Positions 45,534 to 54,482 of a stretch of 64,000 bases of DNA are shown piece by piece. Position numbers and translations under genes: made by a program. Under the pieces are notes generated by a model, which was given only the letters and a program-made list of their open reading frames with translations, was not told the DNA's origin and did not search any database. The DNA is from Hyphomicrobiales bacterium (GTDB lineage Bacteria; Pseudomonadota; Alphaproteobacteria; Rhizobiales; Rhizobiaceae), in NCBI GenBank assembly GCA_900466475.1, contig UBMI01000006.1, positions 1 to 64,000 on the forward strand. The letters are read 5' to 3'. Numbering within the stretch: the first letter of the stretch is position 1; each line of letters begins with the position of its first letter.

Positions 45534-46415
45534 CTATGCTGCCTTTGTGCGAAAAAGTCCGTCAAAAGCAAGGGCAAGCTCGCGTCTGCCCTCGGCGGAG
45601 ATTGACGTCAAAGGAGGGCGAACCGCAAGCCATCTATCATCGCCAGTCATTTTTGCCACCATGACTTTCACAGCCGGCGTCACGGGATGCTTGAGAAGTT
45701 CGCCAACGAACTGTTCGACGCGCGGATCGTCATTGCCGTCGACGGCCATGGCGCGGACTTCGTGCGGCGCAAAATTGGCCATGCCCGAAATCGCACCCTG
45801 ACCGCCCATGCGCACACCCTTGGCGAGGTGCCGCTCGTCGCCGATCAGGATGATCAGGTCGCCATGCTGGCGCAGCAGGGTTTCGGTGTAGGGCCAGTCG
45901 CCGGAGGAGTCCTTGACGCCGGTGACGATGGAGGGGAAAGCCTTTCGCAACCGGCTGATCAGGTCGATGCTCAACGCGACCATCGTGACCGAGGGAATAT
46001 TGTAGGCCAGTACATCACGCGCTGCCTCGCCGACACGCGCAAACACATCGGCAAACCAGGCAAAGATACCATCATCGCTGACGTTTTTGAAATAGGAGGG
46101 CGGGGCGAGAAGGATACTGCGCACGCCCTTCGACAGGGCCTGTGACATCTGCTGCGCCGCATCCTCCGCCGCATCGACGAGCACACCGACGACGATCTGC
46201 CCGGGCTGAACGCCGGCGGCAATAAATGCGTCGAGGATCCGTTCGCGTTCCTGGCTGCCGATCGATGCGCCTTCGCCTGTTGTTCCGAACAGAGTGACGC
46301 TGGCGCAGCCCGAATCAAGGCTTCGCTTTGCCTGGGCGAGCATGACCTCGGCGGCGATGGCGCCGCTGCGGTCAAAAGGTGTCGCCAATGCGACCGACAA
46401 ACCAAACCCCGTCAT
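45534..46415 (-). CDS. DapA-family (class I aldolase) lyase/dehydratase
   Basis: 293 residues. The family motif LFGTTGEGASIG, the Schiff-base lysine in VTGVKDSSGDWPYTE and the active-site tyrosine in VLAYNIPSVTM are all present. In this context it is more likely a 2-keto-3-deoxy sugar acid aldolase or dehydratase than dihydrodipicolinate synthase. It is the first gene of a seven-gene operon (lyase, GntR, importer, kinase); ATG 46415 follows AAGGAG. Confidence 0.87.
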   Translation of the reverse strand: MTGFGLSVALATPFDRSGAIAAEVMLAQAKRSLDSGCASVTLFGTTGEGASIGSQERERILDAFIAAGVQPGQIVVGVLVDAAEDAAQQMSQALSKGVRSILLAPPSYFKNVSDDGIFAWFADVFARVGEAARDVLAYNIPSVTMVALSIDLISRLRKAFPSIVTGVKDSSGDWPYTETLLRQHGDLIILIGDERHLAKGVRMGGQGAISGMANFAPHEVRAMAVDGNDDPRVEQFVGELLKHPVTPAVKVMVAKMTGDDRWLAVRPPLTSISAEGRRELALAFDGLFRTKAA

Positions 46416-46429
46416 CAATATGTCTCCTT

Positions 46430-46460
46430 CATGTCAGTACTGTATGGCTAACATGTCAGT
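46430..46460. promoter_or_regulatory. Direct repeats upstream of the DapA-family gene, candidate operator
   Basis: CATGTCAGT occurs at 46430-46438 and again at 46452-46460, 22 bases (about two helical turns) apart, and the first copy adjoins the AAGGAG ribosome-binding site of the operon's first gene. An eight-base palindrome CAGTACTG (46435-46442) overlaps it. The GntR protein encoded in the same operon is the obvious candidate ligand. Confidence 0.5.
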
Positions 46461-46671
46461 TATTAGCTGTAAACCTGTTTGTGGTAAATTGGTCTCTTGA
46501 TGGCAAAGGGCTGTGGAATGTTGGAGCGTCGCGGTCTCGGGGACAGGCGGCTCGTTGTTGCCCGCGGTGCTACGCGGGATGGTCTCGACGGCGCCAATTG
46601 TGGCGCAGTGAAACGACACGCGGTCAATGACGTGACGATGACCGCGCGCCGGATTGCTCTGAGGTGGTTAC

Positions 46672-46698
46672 GGAGCGCAACTTGGAGGGTTGCGCTCC
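46672..46698. terminator. Stem-loop downstream of the GH39 gene
   Basis: Perfect arms GGAGCGCAAC and GTTGCGCTCC around a seven-base loop, 16 bases after the GH39 stop on the minus strand. The T-rich side (ACTTTTCCC) is on the plus strand, so the direction is uncertain. The rest of the 46416-46714 gap shows only the direct repeats described above. Confidence 0.5.
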
Positions 46699-46714
46699 CA
46701 CTTTTCCCGCCGTC

Positions 46715-48319
46715 TCACCAGTCCAGGCGTAGGAGAGAAACGCCCTGACGCGGCAGGGAGAAGGTGAGATTGATCTTGCCGTCGCGGACCGAAACAGACG
46801 CCTTGTCGTCGATCTCGGCGAGCTTTCCCGAGGCCTCGAGCCTGGCGTAATCGGCGCCCGCGATATCCTGCGGTTTGCCCATTTCCTTCCAGATGCGGAA
46901 GGAGTTGGAATGCTGCTCGTCCATGCGGAAATGCTTGAGCGCGGCCGGACGATTGCCCCAGCCGTCAATCGCCAGGCTGATATCGGCAGCGGGGCCTGCC
47001 TCATCGTCATCATGATAGTGCCAGACGAGAACGGAGACGCCCTTGTCGTCGCGGGTCGCAACGACGTTGACGTCGGGCTTGTCGCGAACGCCGTGGCTCA
47101 TGATATCCTCGATATCGCGGCGATAGTCGCTTTCGGATTCCAGCCACTCGCCGCCAAGCTTGCCGAGCATCCGGAAGCCGTTCAGCACCGCCTTGTCGAC
47201 GCCGTTAGTCGCGAGATCCCGGAAGCCGTCGAAATAGGGCTGGTCGTCGAAAAGGAAGGCCCAGGTCACCGCACCTTCGATCTCGATATTGGCTCGGCGT
47301 GACAGCTCATAAGTGCGGATCATACTCTCGACGACATAGACGCCGTAGAGCGGTCCGTTGCGGTAGCCGTTCTGCGGGTGGACGCGGGCCGAGCAGGCCG
47401 CACAGCCTTCCGGGTCGGATTCGCCGATGACGACGGGCAGATGCCGAAGCTCAGGGAATTCGTTGATAATGGCGAGATTGGTTTCGATGTCGCGCAGCTG
47501 CTTGTGCAGACCCATGCGCACATGGCCGTCGAAGATGACCGGATTGCCCTTGGCGTGGAAGGCGATGAAATCGATCGGCGGCTTGTTCTCGACAACATGG
47601 CGCAGAAAGGCGCGCAGGAAAGTCTGCGCCTTCTCATTGGCAAAGCCGCCGCACGTGTGCGGACCGCCGACGCGTGCTTTCGGCAGGGCGCGTTTTACGG
47701 CACGTGCGCTCGCATCATACATGGCGCAGAATTCCGGAATCGTACCCGTCCAGTAATGGCCGTCGGGTTCATTCCAGACTTCCCAAGGCCAGGAGGAGAC
47801 GACATCTTCGCCGTAGCGATCGGCGAGATGCCGGGCCCAGGCCTCGATGAGGTCTCCCCATTTTTTCAGGTCCTTCGGCGGCGCGGTCCAGCCGGTGGTG
47901 ATCGTTGCGTATTTATCCGCCGGCTCCCAATGATGCTTGTAGGGACCGTCGAAATCGGAAAGCGCCTCCGGCGTGAAGCCGATCTGGATCAGCGGAATGT
48001 TGCCGGCCTCGACATAGGCGTCGAAGATCTGGTCGATGATCGTCCAGTCATAGACGGGATTGCCGTTCGCATCCTCCGTATAGGCATTGGTCGAGCCCCA
48101 TTTCAGGGCCGGCTTGCCGTCGCCGCTCGTCAACAGATTGTGGGTACGAATGCGCGGAGCGACGGGGCTGAGTTCTGTCAGCTCCTTGAGAAGCTTCTTG
48201 CCATGGGGGGAATAGGTGTAGTTCGGCTCGTCATAGCCGAACCAGTTCCACAGCGGTTTATAGGCCCCTGTCGGCCTGCCGGCGTGAACGTTGATGGTCA
48301 CGTCATAGGAACTCGTCAT
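46715..48319 (-). CDS. GH39-like glycoside hydrolase (beta-xylosidase-type)
   Basis: 534 residues, clan GH-A layout. The acid/base is Glu184 in EVWNEPDGHYW (NEP motif) and the probable nucleophile Glu300 in LPVVIGESDPEG. No signal peptide, so cytoplasmic hydrolysis of an imported oligosaccharide is likely. ATG 48319 follows AGAGGAAAG. It is divergent from a five-gene Opp-type importer, its likely substrate supplier. Known GH39 activities include beta-xylosidase and alpha-iduronidase; the exact one is unknown. Confidence 0.82.
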   Translation of the reverse strand: MTSSYDVTINVHAGRPTGAYKPLWNWFGYDEPNYTYSPHGKKLLKELTELSPVAPRIRTHNLLTSGDGKPALKWGSTNAYTEDANGNPVYDWTIIDQIFDAYVEAGNIPLIQIGFTPEALSDFDGPYKHHWEPADKYATITTGWTAPPKDLKKWGDLIEAWARHLADRYGEDVVSSWPWEVWNEPDGHYWTGTIPEFCAMYDASARAVKRALPKARVGGPHTCGGFANEKAQTFLRAFLRHVVENKPPIDFIAFHAKGNPVIFDGHVRMGLHKQLRDIETNLAIINEFPELRHLPVVIGESDPEGCAACSARVHPQNGYRNGPLYGVYVVESMIRTYELSRRANIEIEGAVTWAFLFDDQPYFDGFRDLATNGVDKAVLNGFRMLGKLGGEWLESESDYRRDIEDIMSHGVRDKPDVNVVATRDDKGVSVLVWHYHDDDEAGPAADISLAIDGWGNRPAALKHFRMDEQHSNSFRIWKEMGKPQDIAGADYARLEASGKLAEIDDKASVSVRDGKINLTFSLPRQGVSLLRLDW

Positions 48320-48696
48320 CGTCTTTCCTCTTGAACGGCCAAGCCTCTGCCTCCTCCCGAAGGCTAACCGACCAATATTGTGATGAGTTGCGGCTGTCTT
48401 GGGAGGGCGCCGCGCTCGCCGCAAAAGCTAAGCGAAATGACCATTTTGTCAATAATATAAAAAATGACGATTAAATGGGTGATGAAAAATGCCGGTATTT
48501 ACGAGAGTTTTTGGCATTTAAAAAATTACCTGTTGCCGTTTGGCGAAAAATTGTCGATAAATGTTGAGGCGAAACTTGTCGTCTGGAGGAGCCATATGGA
48601 CTATCAGGTCCCTATGAAGACGCTTTCGCCGGAACGCGATCGATAACGGATTACGGGAAGCGCCCGCCTCTGCGGGCCAAGGAGGAGGAGCGTCCG
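48320..48696. promoter_or_regulatory. 377-base AT-rich divergent promoter region
   Basis: No gene seen. TGAC-N6-GTCA (48438-48451) is a perfect short palindrome. On the minus strand TTGACA (48452-48447) followed by TAGCTT after 16 bases is a candidate promoter for the GH39 gene, similar in form to the one at 37.75 kb. Further on, AAATGCC (48487-48493) and GGCATTT (48513-48519) form an inverted repeat with centres 26 bases apart, possibly a site controlling the importer. No nearby regulator gene is evident. Confidence 0.4.
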
Positions 48697-50598
48697 ATGA
48701 AGTTCCCAAGATTTGCAGCCATTGCCTTATTGTCTCTAGCCGCTCTGCCTGCTTATGCGCAGGACTTCATTGCCGGTATTCCGCGCAATGAAACTCTGAT
48801 CATCCAGGGCACGCCGCAGCAGAATGCCGACTGGTTTAATGTCTGGGCTCCGGGCGGTGGCGGGTCTGCCAATGTCAACGGCTTGCAGCAGCTGACGACC
48901 GATACGTTCTGGTTCATCAATCCGGAGGGTGGTCCGGATGCCTGGCAGAATGCGCTCGCTGCCGAGCCTCCGGCCTATAATGCCGATTTCACGCAAATGA
49001 CCGTGAAGCTGCGCAAGGGCATCTATTGGAGCGACGGTGTCGAATTCACCAGCGACGACGTGGCCTATACGGTCAAGACTCAGATCGACCATCCCGGCAT
49101 GTCCTGGAGCGCGCCTTTTTCCGTCAACGTTGCCAGCGTGGAAAACCCAGATCCGCAGACGGTGATCTTCCATCTCAAGAAGCCGAATTCGCGCTTCCAC
49201 ACAGTGTTCACCGTGCGCTGGAACGCTGCCTGGATCATGCCGAAGCATGTCTTCGAAAAGGCCGGCGATCCCTTGGCATTCAAGAACAATCCGCCGGTCT
49301 CGCTCAGCGCCTATGTGCTGCAGAGCTATGACAAGGCTGGCAACTGGACCATCTGGAAACTGCGCGACGACTGGCAGCGCACTTCGATCGGCATGGCTGC
49401 CAAGGAGCCGCCGCAGGTGAAATATGTCGTCTATCGAGCCGCCGGCAACCCGGAAGCCCGCGTCATCGAGCAGCGCAATCATAATCTCGACGTGATCAAC
49501 GACATGGCACCCGAGGGCATGTTTGCGATGATGCGCGACAGCAAGAGCGTCGCCTCCTGGCTGAAGGGCTTCCCCTTCGCCCATCCCGATCCGACCCTGC
49601 CTTCCGTGCTGCTCAACACCAAGAAGCCGCCTTTCGATAACAAGGATGTGCGCTGGGCGCTGGCATTGATGATCGATATCCGCGCCGTGGCCCTCGGCTC
49701 CTATCGCGGCGCCGCCAATCTGGCTGCTCTCGCCACGCCGCCGACCGGCTCGGCTCCGGACGATTATTACGCACCGATGCAGGACTGGCTCACCAGTTTC
49801 GAGCTCGATACCGGTAGCCGCAAGATCAAGCCCTATGATCCCAATATCTCCGCCCAGATCGCCACCATGGTGCGTGGCCAGTGGGGTGACCAGATCCCGA
49901 CCGATCCGAAACAGCTGCAGCGTACCTTCGGCTTCGGCTGGTGGAAGCAGGATGTTCAAGCTGCAACCGAGCTCCTGCAGAAGGCCGGTTTCAAGAAGAG
50001 CGGCAATCAATGGATGAAGCCTGACGGCACGCCGTTCACGATCCGCCTTCAGGTCGAGGGCGACGCCATTCCAACCCTCGCGCGTGCCGGCACCGTTATC
50101 GCCCAGCAATGGAGCCAGAACGGCATCGCTACAAAGGTGGATGTTGCCGGCCCGACCAACGGTCAGCGCCTTAGTGCCGGCGATTACGAAGCCGCAATCT
50201 ACTGGAGCATTGAAACCTGGGGCGGCCATCCGGACCTGTCCTTTTTCCTGGACAGCTACCATTCGGAATTCATCAAGCCGCTCGGCCAGATCCAGCCGCC
50301 GCGCAACCTGCAACGCTGGCAGGATCCGCGCCTCGATCAGATCATCGCGAAGAATCGGTCCATCGCCTTCGACTCGCCCGACGTCACCAAGGTCGGTCAG
50401 GATTTCCTGAAGCTCGCGGTCGAAGAGATGCCGATGATTCCGCTGATGGCCTACAACAAGTTCGCCCCGTTCGACACGACCTACTGGACGAACTATCCGA
50501 GCGCTGAAAACCCCTATTCCGCTTCGGGTCCGAACTGGTCGAACATTCGTTATATGGTGACCGGCCTGAAGGCCAATCCGGACGCTCCGAAGAACTGA
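48697..50598 (+). CDS. Periplasmic binding protein (Opp/Dpp type) of the GH39-linked importer
   Basis: 633-residue family 5 binding protein with signal peptide (SLAALPAYA|QDF). Family features: MTVKLRKGIYWSDGVEFTSD, DVAYTVKTQIDHPGM, and FDNKDVRWALALMIDIRAVA. Longer than peptide-binding DppA, as in oligosaccharide-binding members. The neighbouring glycosidase supports an oligosaccharide ligand. GGAGGAG precedes the ATG. Confidence 0.87.
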   Translation: MKFPRFAAIALLSLAALPAYAQDFIAGIPRNETLIIQGTPQQNADWFNVWAPGGGGSANVNGLQQLTTDTFWFINPEGGPDAWQNALAAEPPAYNADFTQMTVKLRKGIYWSDGVEFTSDDVAYTVKTQIDHPGMSWSAPFSVNVASVENPDPQTVIFHLKKPNSRFHTVFTVRWNAAWIMPKHVFEKAGDPLAFKNNPPVSLSAYVLQSYDKAGNWTIWKLRDDWQRTSIGMAAKEPPQVKYVVYRAAGNPEARVIEQRNHNLDVINDMAPEGMFAMMRDSKSVASWLKGFPFAHPDPTLPSVLLNTKKPPFDNKDVRWALALMIDIRAVALGSYRGAANLAALATPPTGSAPDDYYAPMQDWLTSFELDTGSRKIKPYDPNISAQIATMVRGQWGDQIPTDPKQLQRTFGFGWWKQDVQAATELLQKAGFKKSGNQWMKPDGTPFTIRLQVEGDAIPTLARAGTVIAQQWSQNGIATKVDVAGPTNGQRLSAGDYEAAIYWSIETWGGHPDLSFFLDSYHSEFIKPLGQIQPPRNLQRWQDPRLDQIIAKNRSIAFDSPDVTKVGQDFLKLAVEEMPMIPLMAYNKFAPFDTTYWTNYPSAENPYSASGPNWSNIRYMVTGLKANPDAPKN

Positions 50599-50610
50599 TC
50601 GCGTCGACAC

Positions 50611-50637
50611 GGGAGTGGCCGATTGCCGGCCGCTCCC
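50611..50637 (+). other. Intercistronic stem-loop between binding protein and permease genes
   Basis: Arms GGGAGTGGCC and GGCCGCTCCC (one G-U pair) with a seven-base loop and a following CCCCTT. Same position in the operon as the stem-loops at 27106 and 60149. Confidence 0.6.
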
Positions 50638-50662
50638 CTTCTGCTACTGGAGGATGGATGCC

Positions 50663-51667
50663 ATGAATGGCTTTCTGATCTATGCGGGTAAACGTTTCCT
50701 GCAGTTCCTTTTCGTGGTCGTCACCGGCATCACGCTCGCATTCCTGATCGCGCATTTCTCGCCTGTTGATCCGGTGGAGCAGACCGTGTCGCTCTTGACG
50801 AGTTTCGGCTCGACCGATCCACAATCGGTTGAAATTCTGCGCGAATCGCTGCGGGAGCTCTATGGAACCGGCGGCCCGCTTATCGATCAGTATTTCACTT
50901 TCTGGGGACGGGTGCTGACCGGCGATTTTGGTCCGTCGCTGTCGTCCTTCCCGACACCGGTCATGACCGTCATCGGACGCGCCTTGCCTTGGACCGTCGG
51001 CCTTCTGACGCTTGCTACGATCGTCGCATGGATCATCGGCAACCTGCTCGGCGCGCTTGCCGGCTATTTCCGCAACAGTCGTCTGCTCAAGCTTGCCGGT
51101 ATCGTCATCATGGCACTGCAGCCGATCCCGACCTACATTATCGGCCTCAGCCTCGTTATTCTCTTTGGTTTCGTCTGGCCGATCCTGCCGATCAGTGGCG
51201 GCGCGCAGGTCAATCTCACGCCCGCATTCAGCTGGGCCTTCATCAGCTCGGTTATCGAACACGGCATTCTGCCGGCGCTGACGCTCGTGCTCGTCGGCAT
51301 CGGTGGCTGGTTCATCTCCATGCGTTCGCTCGTCTCCAACATCATCACCGACGATCATGTCGTTTATGCCGAGCTCGGCGGCGTGCGCTCGAGCAGCATC
51401 TTTTCATATTATGTGGCCCGCAACGCCATGTTGCCGCAGGTCACGGGTCTCGCGCTCAGCCTCGGCAATGTCTTCGGCGGTGCCGTCATCGTCGAGTTCG
51501 TCTTCAACTATCCGGGCATCGGCAAGCTGTTGATCTCGGGCATCTATTCCGGCGATTACAGCCTGGTCCTGGGTGTCACGACCATCGCCATCATTGCCGT
51601 CGCTGCGGCCGTCTTCGTGATCGATATCATCTATCCGCTGATCGATCCGCGCGTGAAACTGGGATAA
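50663..51667 (+). CDS. ABC importer permease (DppB type)
   Basis: 334 residues from the ATG at 50663, chosen because GGAGG lies nine bases before it. N-terminus FLIYAGKRFLQFLFVVVTGI, periplasmic loop, then five helices; EAA loop HVVYAELGGVRSSSIFSYYV with VARNAMLPQVTGLAL. Fits the Opp/Dpp permease family. Confidence 0.88.
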   Translation: MNGFLIYAGKRFLQFLFVVVTGITLAFLIAHFSPVDPVEQTVSLLTSFGSTDPQSVEILRESLRELYGTGGPLIDQYFTFWGRVLTGDFGPSLSSFPTPVMTVIGRALPWTVGLLTLATIVAWIIGNLLGALAGYFRNSRLLKLAGIVIMALQPIPTYIIGLSLVILFGFVWPILPISGGAQVNLTPAFSWAFISSVIEHGILPALTLVLVGIGGWFISMRSLVSNIITDDHVVYAELGGVRSSSIFSYYVARNAMLPQVTGLALSLGNVFGGAVIVEFVFNYPGIGKLLISGIYSGDYSLVLGVTTIAIIAVAAAVFVIDIIYPLIDPRVKLG

Positions 51668-51672
51668 TAGCG

Positions 51673-52530
51673 ATGTTCAAGATCCTCAGAGACCTGCTTC
51701 GTTACAACCGCGAATTCTTGCTCGGGACGATCCTGATCCTGATCATTGTCGGGTTGATCGTCTCTTCCTTCTTCTCGCCTTATGACGAGAACGCCATCTA
51801 TGTTGTGATCCCCGACATGCCGCCATCCGCCGAATTCTGGTTCGGCACGACCTCGCGCGGCCAGGATGTTTTCTGGCAGATCGGCGCGTCGCTGCGCAAC
51901 ACGCTGCTCTTCGGCATTATCGTCGCTGTTATCAGCCGCCTCATCGCGCTCGTCGTCGGCCTCGTTTCCGGTTACATCGGCGGCCGCACCGACCAGATCA
52001 TCATGGGCATCAACGATACGCTGGGCGCATTGCCAAATATCCCGATCCTGCTTCTTCTGGTCTTTGTCCTGCGTGACCAGATGACATGGTCGATGCTGGC
52101 GGTTGTCGCAGCCCTGCTCGGCTGGACGCATGACAGCCGGCTCATCCGCTCCGTCGCGCTCTCGCTACGGCAACGGGAATTTACCCGGCACGCCGTCTTT
52201 TCGGGCATGCGCACGTCGCAAATCCTCGTTCGCGAACATCTTCCCTATGTCATGCCGATCGTCTTCTTCACGACGATGAACAATCTCATCTGGGCGATCG
52301 GCCTGGAAGTGACGCTCTCCATTCTCGGCTTTTCCGACATCAACCGGCCGACGATCGGTGGCATGATCTACTGGGCCAATGCGCATTCGGCCATGGTTGC
52401 CGGCATCTGGTGGTGGGTGGCCTTCCCGATGCTCTTCGTGGTCATCCTCTTCCTCGGCCTCTTCATGCTCGCCATGTCGGTCAACGAATATATCGATCCG
52501 CGCTCGCGGCTGGCCCGGATGGGAGCCTGA
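51673..52530 (+). CDS. ABC importer permease (DppC type)
   Basis: 285 residues from the ATG at 51673, five bases after the previous stop. Helix 1 LLGTILILIIVGLIVSSFFS, then FWFGTTSRGQDVFWQIGASL, the OppC landmark, and EAA loop QREFTRHAVFSGMRTSQILV. Second half of the channel. Confidence 0.88.
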   Translation: MFKILRDLLRYNREFLLGTILILIIVGLIVSSFFSPYDENAIYVVIPDMPPSAEFWFGTTSRGQDVFWQIGASLRNTLLFGIIVAVISRLIALVVGLVSGYIGGRTDQIIMGINDTLGALPNIPILLLLVFVLRDQMTWSMLAVVAALLGWTHDSRLIRSVALSLRQREFTRHAVFSGMRTSQILVREHLPYVMPIVFFTTMNNLIWAIGLEVTLSILGFSDINRPTIGGMIYWANAHSAMVAGIWWWVAFPMLFVVILFLGLFMLAMSVNEYIDPRSRLARMGA

Positions 52531-52534
52531 GACG

Positions 52535-53569
52535 ATGCAGAATTCTTTGAGGAAAGCACCTTTGACCCTCGTCGAAAACTCCCGGGACGCGCTGACGATC
52601 GACGGGCTCAAATGCTACTATGTCAACGATTATTTCGGAGTCCGGCGCGAGATCAGGGCCGTCGACGATATCAGCCTGACTGTACGCAAGAATGAAATCT
52701 ACGGCATTGCCGGAGAATCCTCGAGCGGCAAGACCTCGCTCATCAAGACGCTTGCCGGCGCCATTCGCCCGCCGATGCGGGTCGTCGGCGGTACGGTCAA
52801 TTTCAATTTCGATGGCAAGCCGATCGATGTCTATGGCGAACCGCAAAAGATGCGGGCCGCGCGCTGGCGACATCTTTCCTACATCATGCAGGGCTCGATG
52901 AACGTGCTCAACCCGGTCCGGCGGGTGAAGCATGCTTTCAACGATTTCGCCTCCCGCCACATGGGTCTGGATCAAGCAGCCTTCCGCCAGCGGGTCGAGG
53001 CGCATCTTGCCCGCCTGCATCTCGACCCGCACGTCCTTGAAGCCTTTCCGCACCAGCTCTCCGGCGGCATGCGCCAGCGGCTGACCATTGCGCTTGCGAC
53101 CGTCTGCGAACCGGAATTCATCATCGCCGACGAGCCGACGACGGCGCTCGACGTTTTGGTGCAGCAGGATGTTCTTGCGTTGATCAAGGAAGTGCAGACA
53201 CGTATGCAAGCCTCGGTCATCTTCGTGACGCACGATATGTCCGTCCATGCTGCCATCACCGATCGCCTTGCGATCATGTATGCGGGGCGGCTCGCCGAAG
53301 AAGGGCCGACGCAGGCGATCTTCGACAATCCGCAACATCCCTATACGGCTCATCTGATCGGCAGCCTCCCACGCATCGGCGATACGAGGACGCGGAAGAG
53401 CCTGCAGGGCAAACCTCCGGCGCTCTCGAACCCGCCGTCGGGATGTCGCTTCCATCCACGGTGTCCGATTGCGATCGACAGGTGCTCGAAGGAGGTTCCT
53501 GTCATGCAGCCGAGCGCGACCGGCGGGCGCGTGGCATGTTTCAGGGCAGGGGAGTACAAGATCCAATGA
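52535..53569 (+). CDS. ABC importer ATP-binding protein (DppD type) with unusual Walker A
   Basis: 344 residues from the ATG at 52535. Walker A reads GESSSGKTS where almost all relatives have GESGSGKS/T; the lysine is intact. Signature LSGGMRQR, Walker [15 protein letters not shown], switch VTHDMSV, and the oligopeptide-type C-terminal Cys region ([15 protein letters not shown]) that often holds an Fe-S cluster. The stop overlaps the next start (ATGA). Confidence 0.9.
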   Translation: MQNSLRKAPLTLVENSRDALTIDGLKCYYVNDYFGVRREIRAVDDISLTVRKNEIYGIAGESSSGKTSLIKTLAGAIRPPMRVVGGTVNFNFDGKPIDVYGEPQKMRAARWRHLSYIMQGSMNVLNPVRRVKHAFNDFASRHMGLDQAAFRQRVEAHLARLHLDPHVLEAFPHQLSGGMRQRLTIALATVCEPEFIIADEPTTALDVLVQQDVLALIKEVQTRMQASVIFVTHDMSVHAAITDRLAIMYAGRLAEEGPTQAIFDNPQHPYTAHLIGSLPRIGDTRTRKSLQGKPPALSNPPSGCRFHPRCPIAIDRCSKEVPVMQPSATGGRVACFRAGEYKIQ

Positions 53570-54444
53570 GTGGCGAACACCTTCTCCAGCTTGAAAATGT
53601 CAGCAAGTTCTTTCCGATCGGCGGGTTCTTTTCACGCGCCAGGATGACGGCAGTCGATGACGTGAGCTTTGCGCTTGCGGCTGACAGCCCAGAGATTTTC
53701 ACGATCGTCGGCGAATCCGGCTCCGGCAAATCCACGCTCGCCAAGATGATCCTCGGCAGCGAGGCTGCAGATCGCGGCACCATCCGCTTCGACGGCGCCG
53801 ACATTGGCGATATCAGCAGCCGTAGCGCCCGCGAAGCCTTCATGACCACGGTTCAGCCGGTTTTCCAGAATCCCTTCGAAGCCTTCAATCCGCTGACGCG
53901 CATCGACGAGTATCTGTATGCCACGGCGCATCGCTTTAAGGGTGCGAAGAGCCGCGCCGAAAGGGAGGCCTTGGCAGATACGGCGCTGCAGCGGGTCGGC
54001 CTGTCCATTGCGGAGGTTCGAGGACGTTATTCGCACGAATTGTCCGGTGGCCAGCTCCAGCGCATCGCGGTGGCACGCGCGCTCATTCCCGAACCGAAGC
54101 TCATCGTCGCCGACGAGCCGGTTTCCATGGTGGATGCGTCACTGCGCATGTCGATCGTCAATCTCTTTCGCGAATTGCGCGATACGTTGAAGGTATCGAT
54201 CATCTACATCACTCATGATCTCGCGACCGCCTATTACATAGCCGACCGTGTCATCATCATGCGCAAGGGCGTGGTCGTCGAAAGCGGTGACGCGCGTACC
54301 GTGCTGGACAATCCGCAGCACGAATATTCGTTCGCCTTGAAGAATGCCGTGCTGCCGCCCGATCCCCGCGAGGCGTCAACGATCATTCGCCAGCGCCGGC
54401 AGGATGTCGGTGCACCTGCGCCCCGTGAGATCGTCGGAGCCTGA
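53566..54444 (+). CDS. ABC importer ATP-binding protein (DppF type)
   Basis: 292 residues. Walker A GESGSGKST, Q-loop FQNPFEAFNPLTRI, signature LSGGQLQR, Walker B KLIVADEPVSMVDASLR, switch ITHDLATAYYIADR. The VSMVDAS form is typical of DppF-like proteins. Lacks the C-terminal Cys cluster of its partner. Last gene of the five-gene importer operon; a small GCACCG/CGGTGC stem follows at 54453-54476. Confidence 0.9.
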   Translation: MSGEHLLQLENVSKFFPIGGFFSRARMTAVDDVSFALAADSPEIFTIVGESGSGKSTLAKMILGSEAADRGTIRFDGADIGDISSRSAREAFMTTVQPVFQNPFEAFNPLTRIDEYLYATAHRFKGAKSRAEREALADTALQRVGLSIAEVRGRYSHELSGGQLQRIAVARALIPEPKLIVADEPVSMVDASLRMSIVNLFRELRDTLKVSIIYITHDLATAYYIADRVIIMRKGVVVESGDARTVLDNPQHEYSFALKNAVLPPDPREASTIIRQRRQDVGAPAPREIVGA

Positions 54445-54482
54445 TAAAGTTCGCACCGTGATATGGGGCGCGGTGCTCCGTC

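Noticed and set aside
45534..46415. DapA of lysine synthesis
   Set aside because: It heads a sugar importer operon with GntR and PfkB genes; a catabolic lyase is more likely.
48736..50610. 624-codon minus-strand open frame
   Set aside because: Antisense of the binding-protein gene at 48697; no domain.
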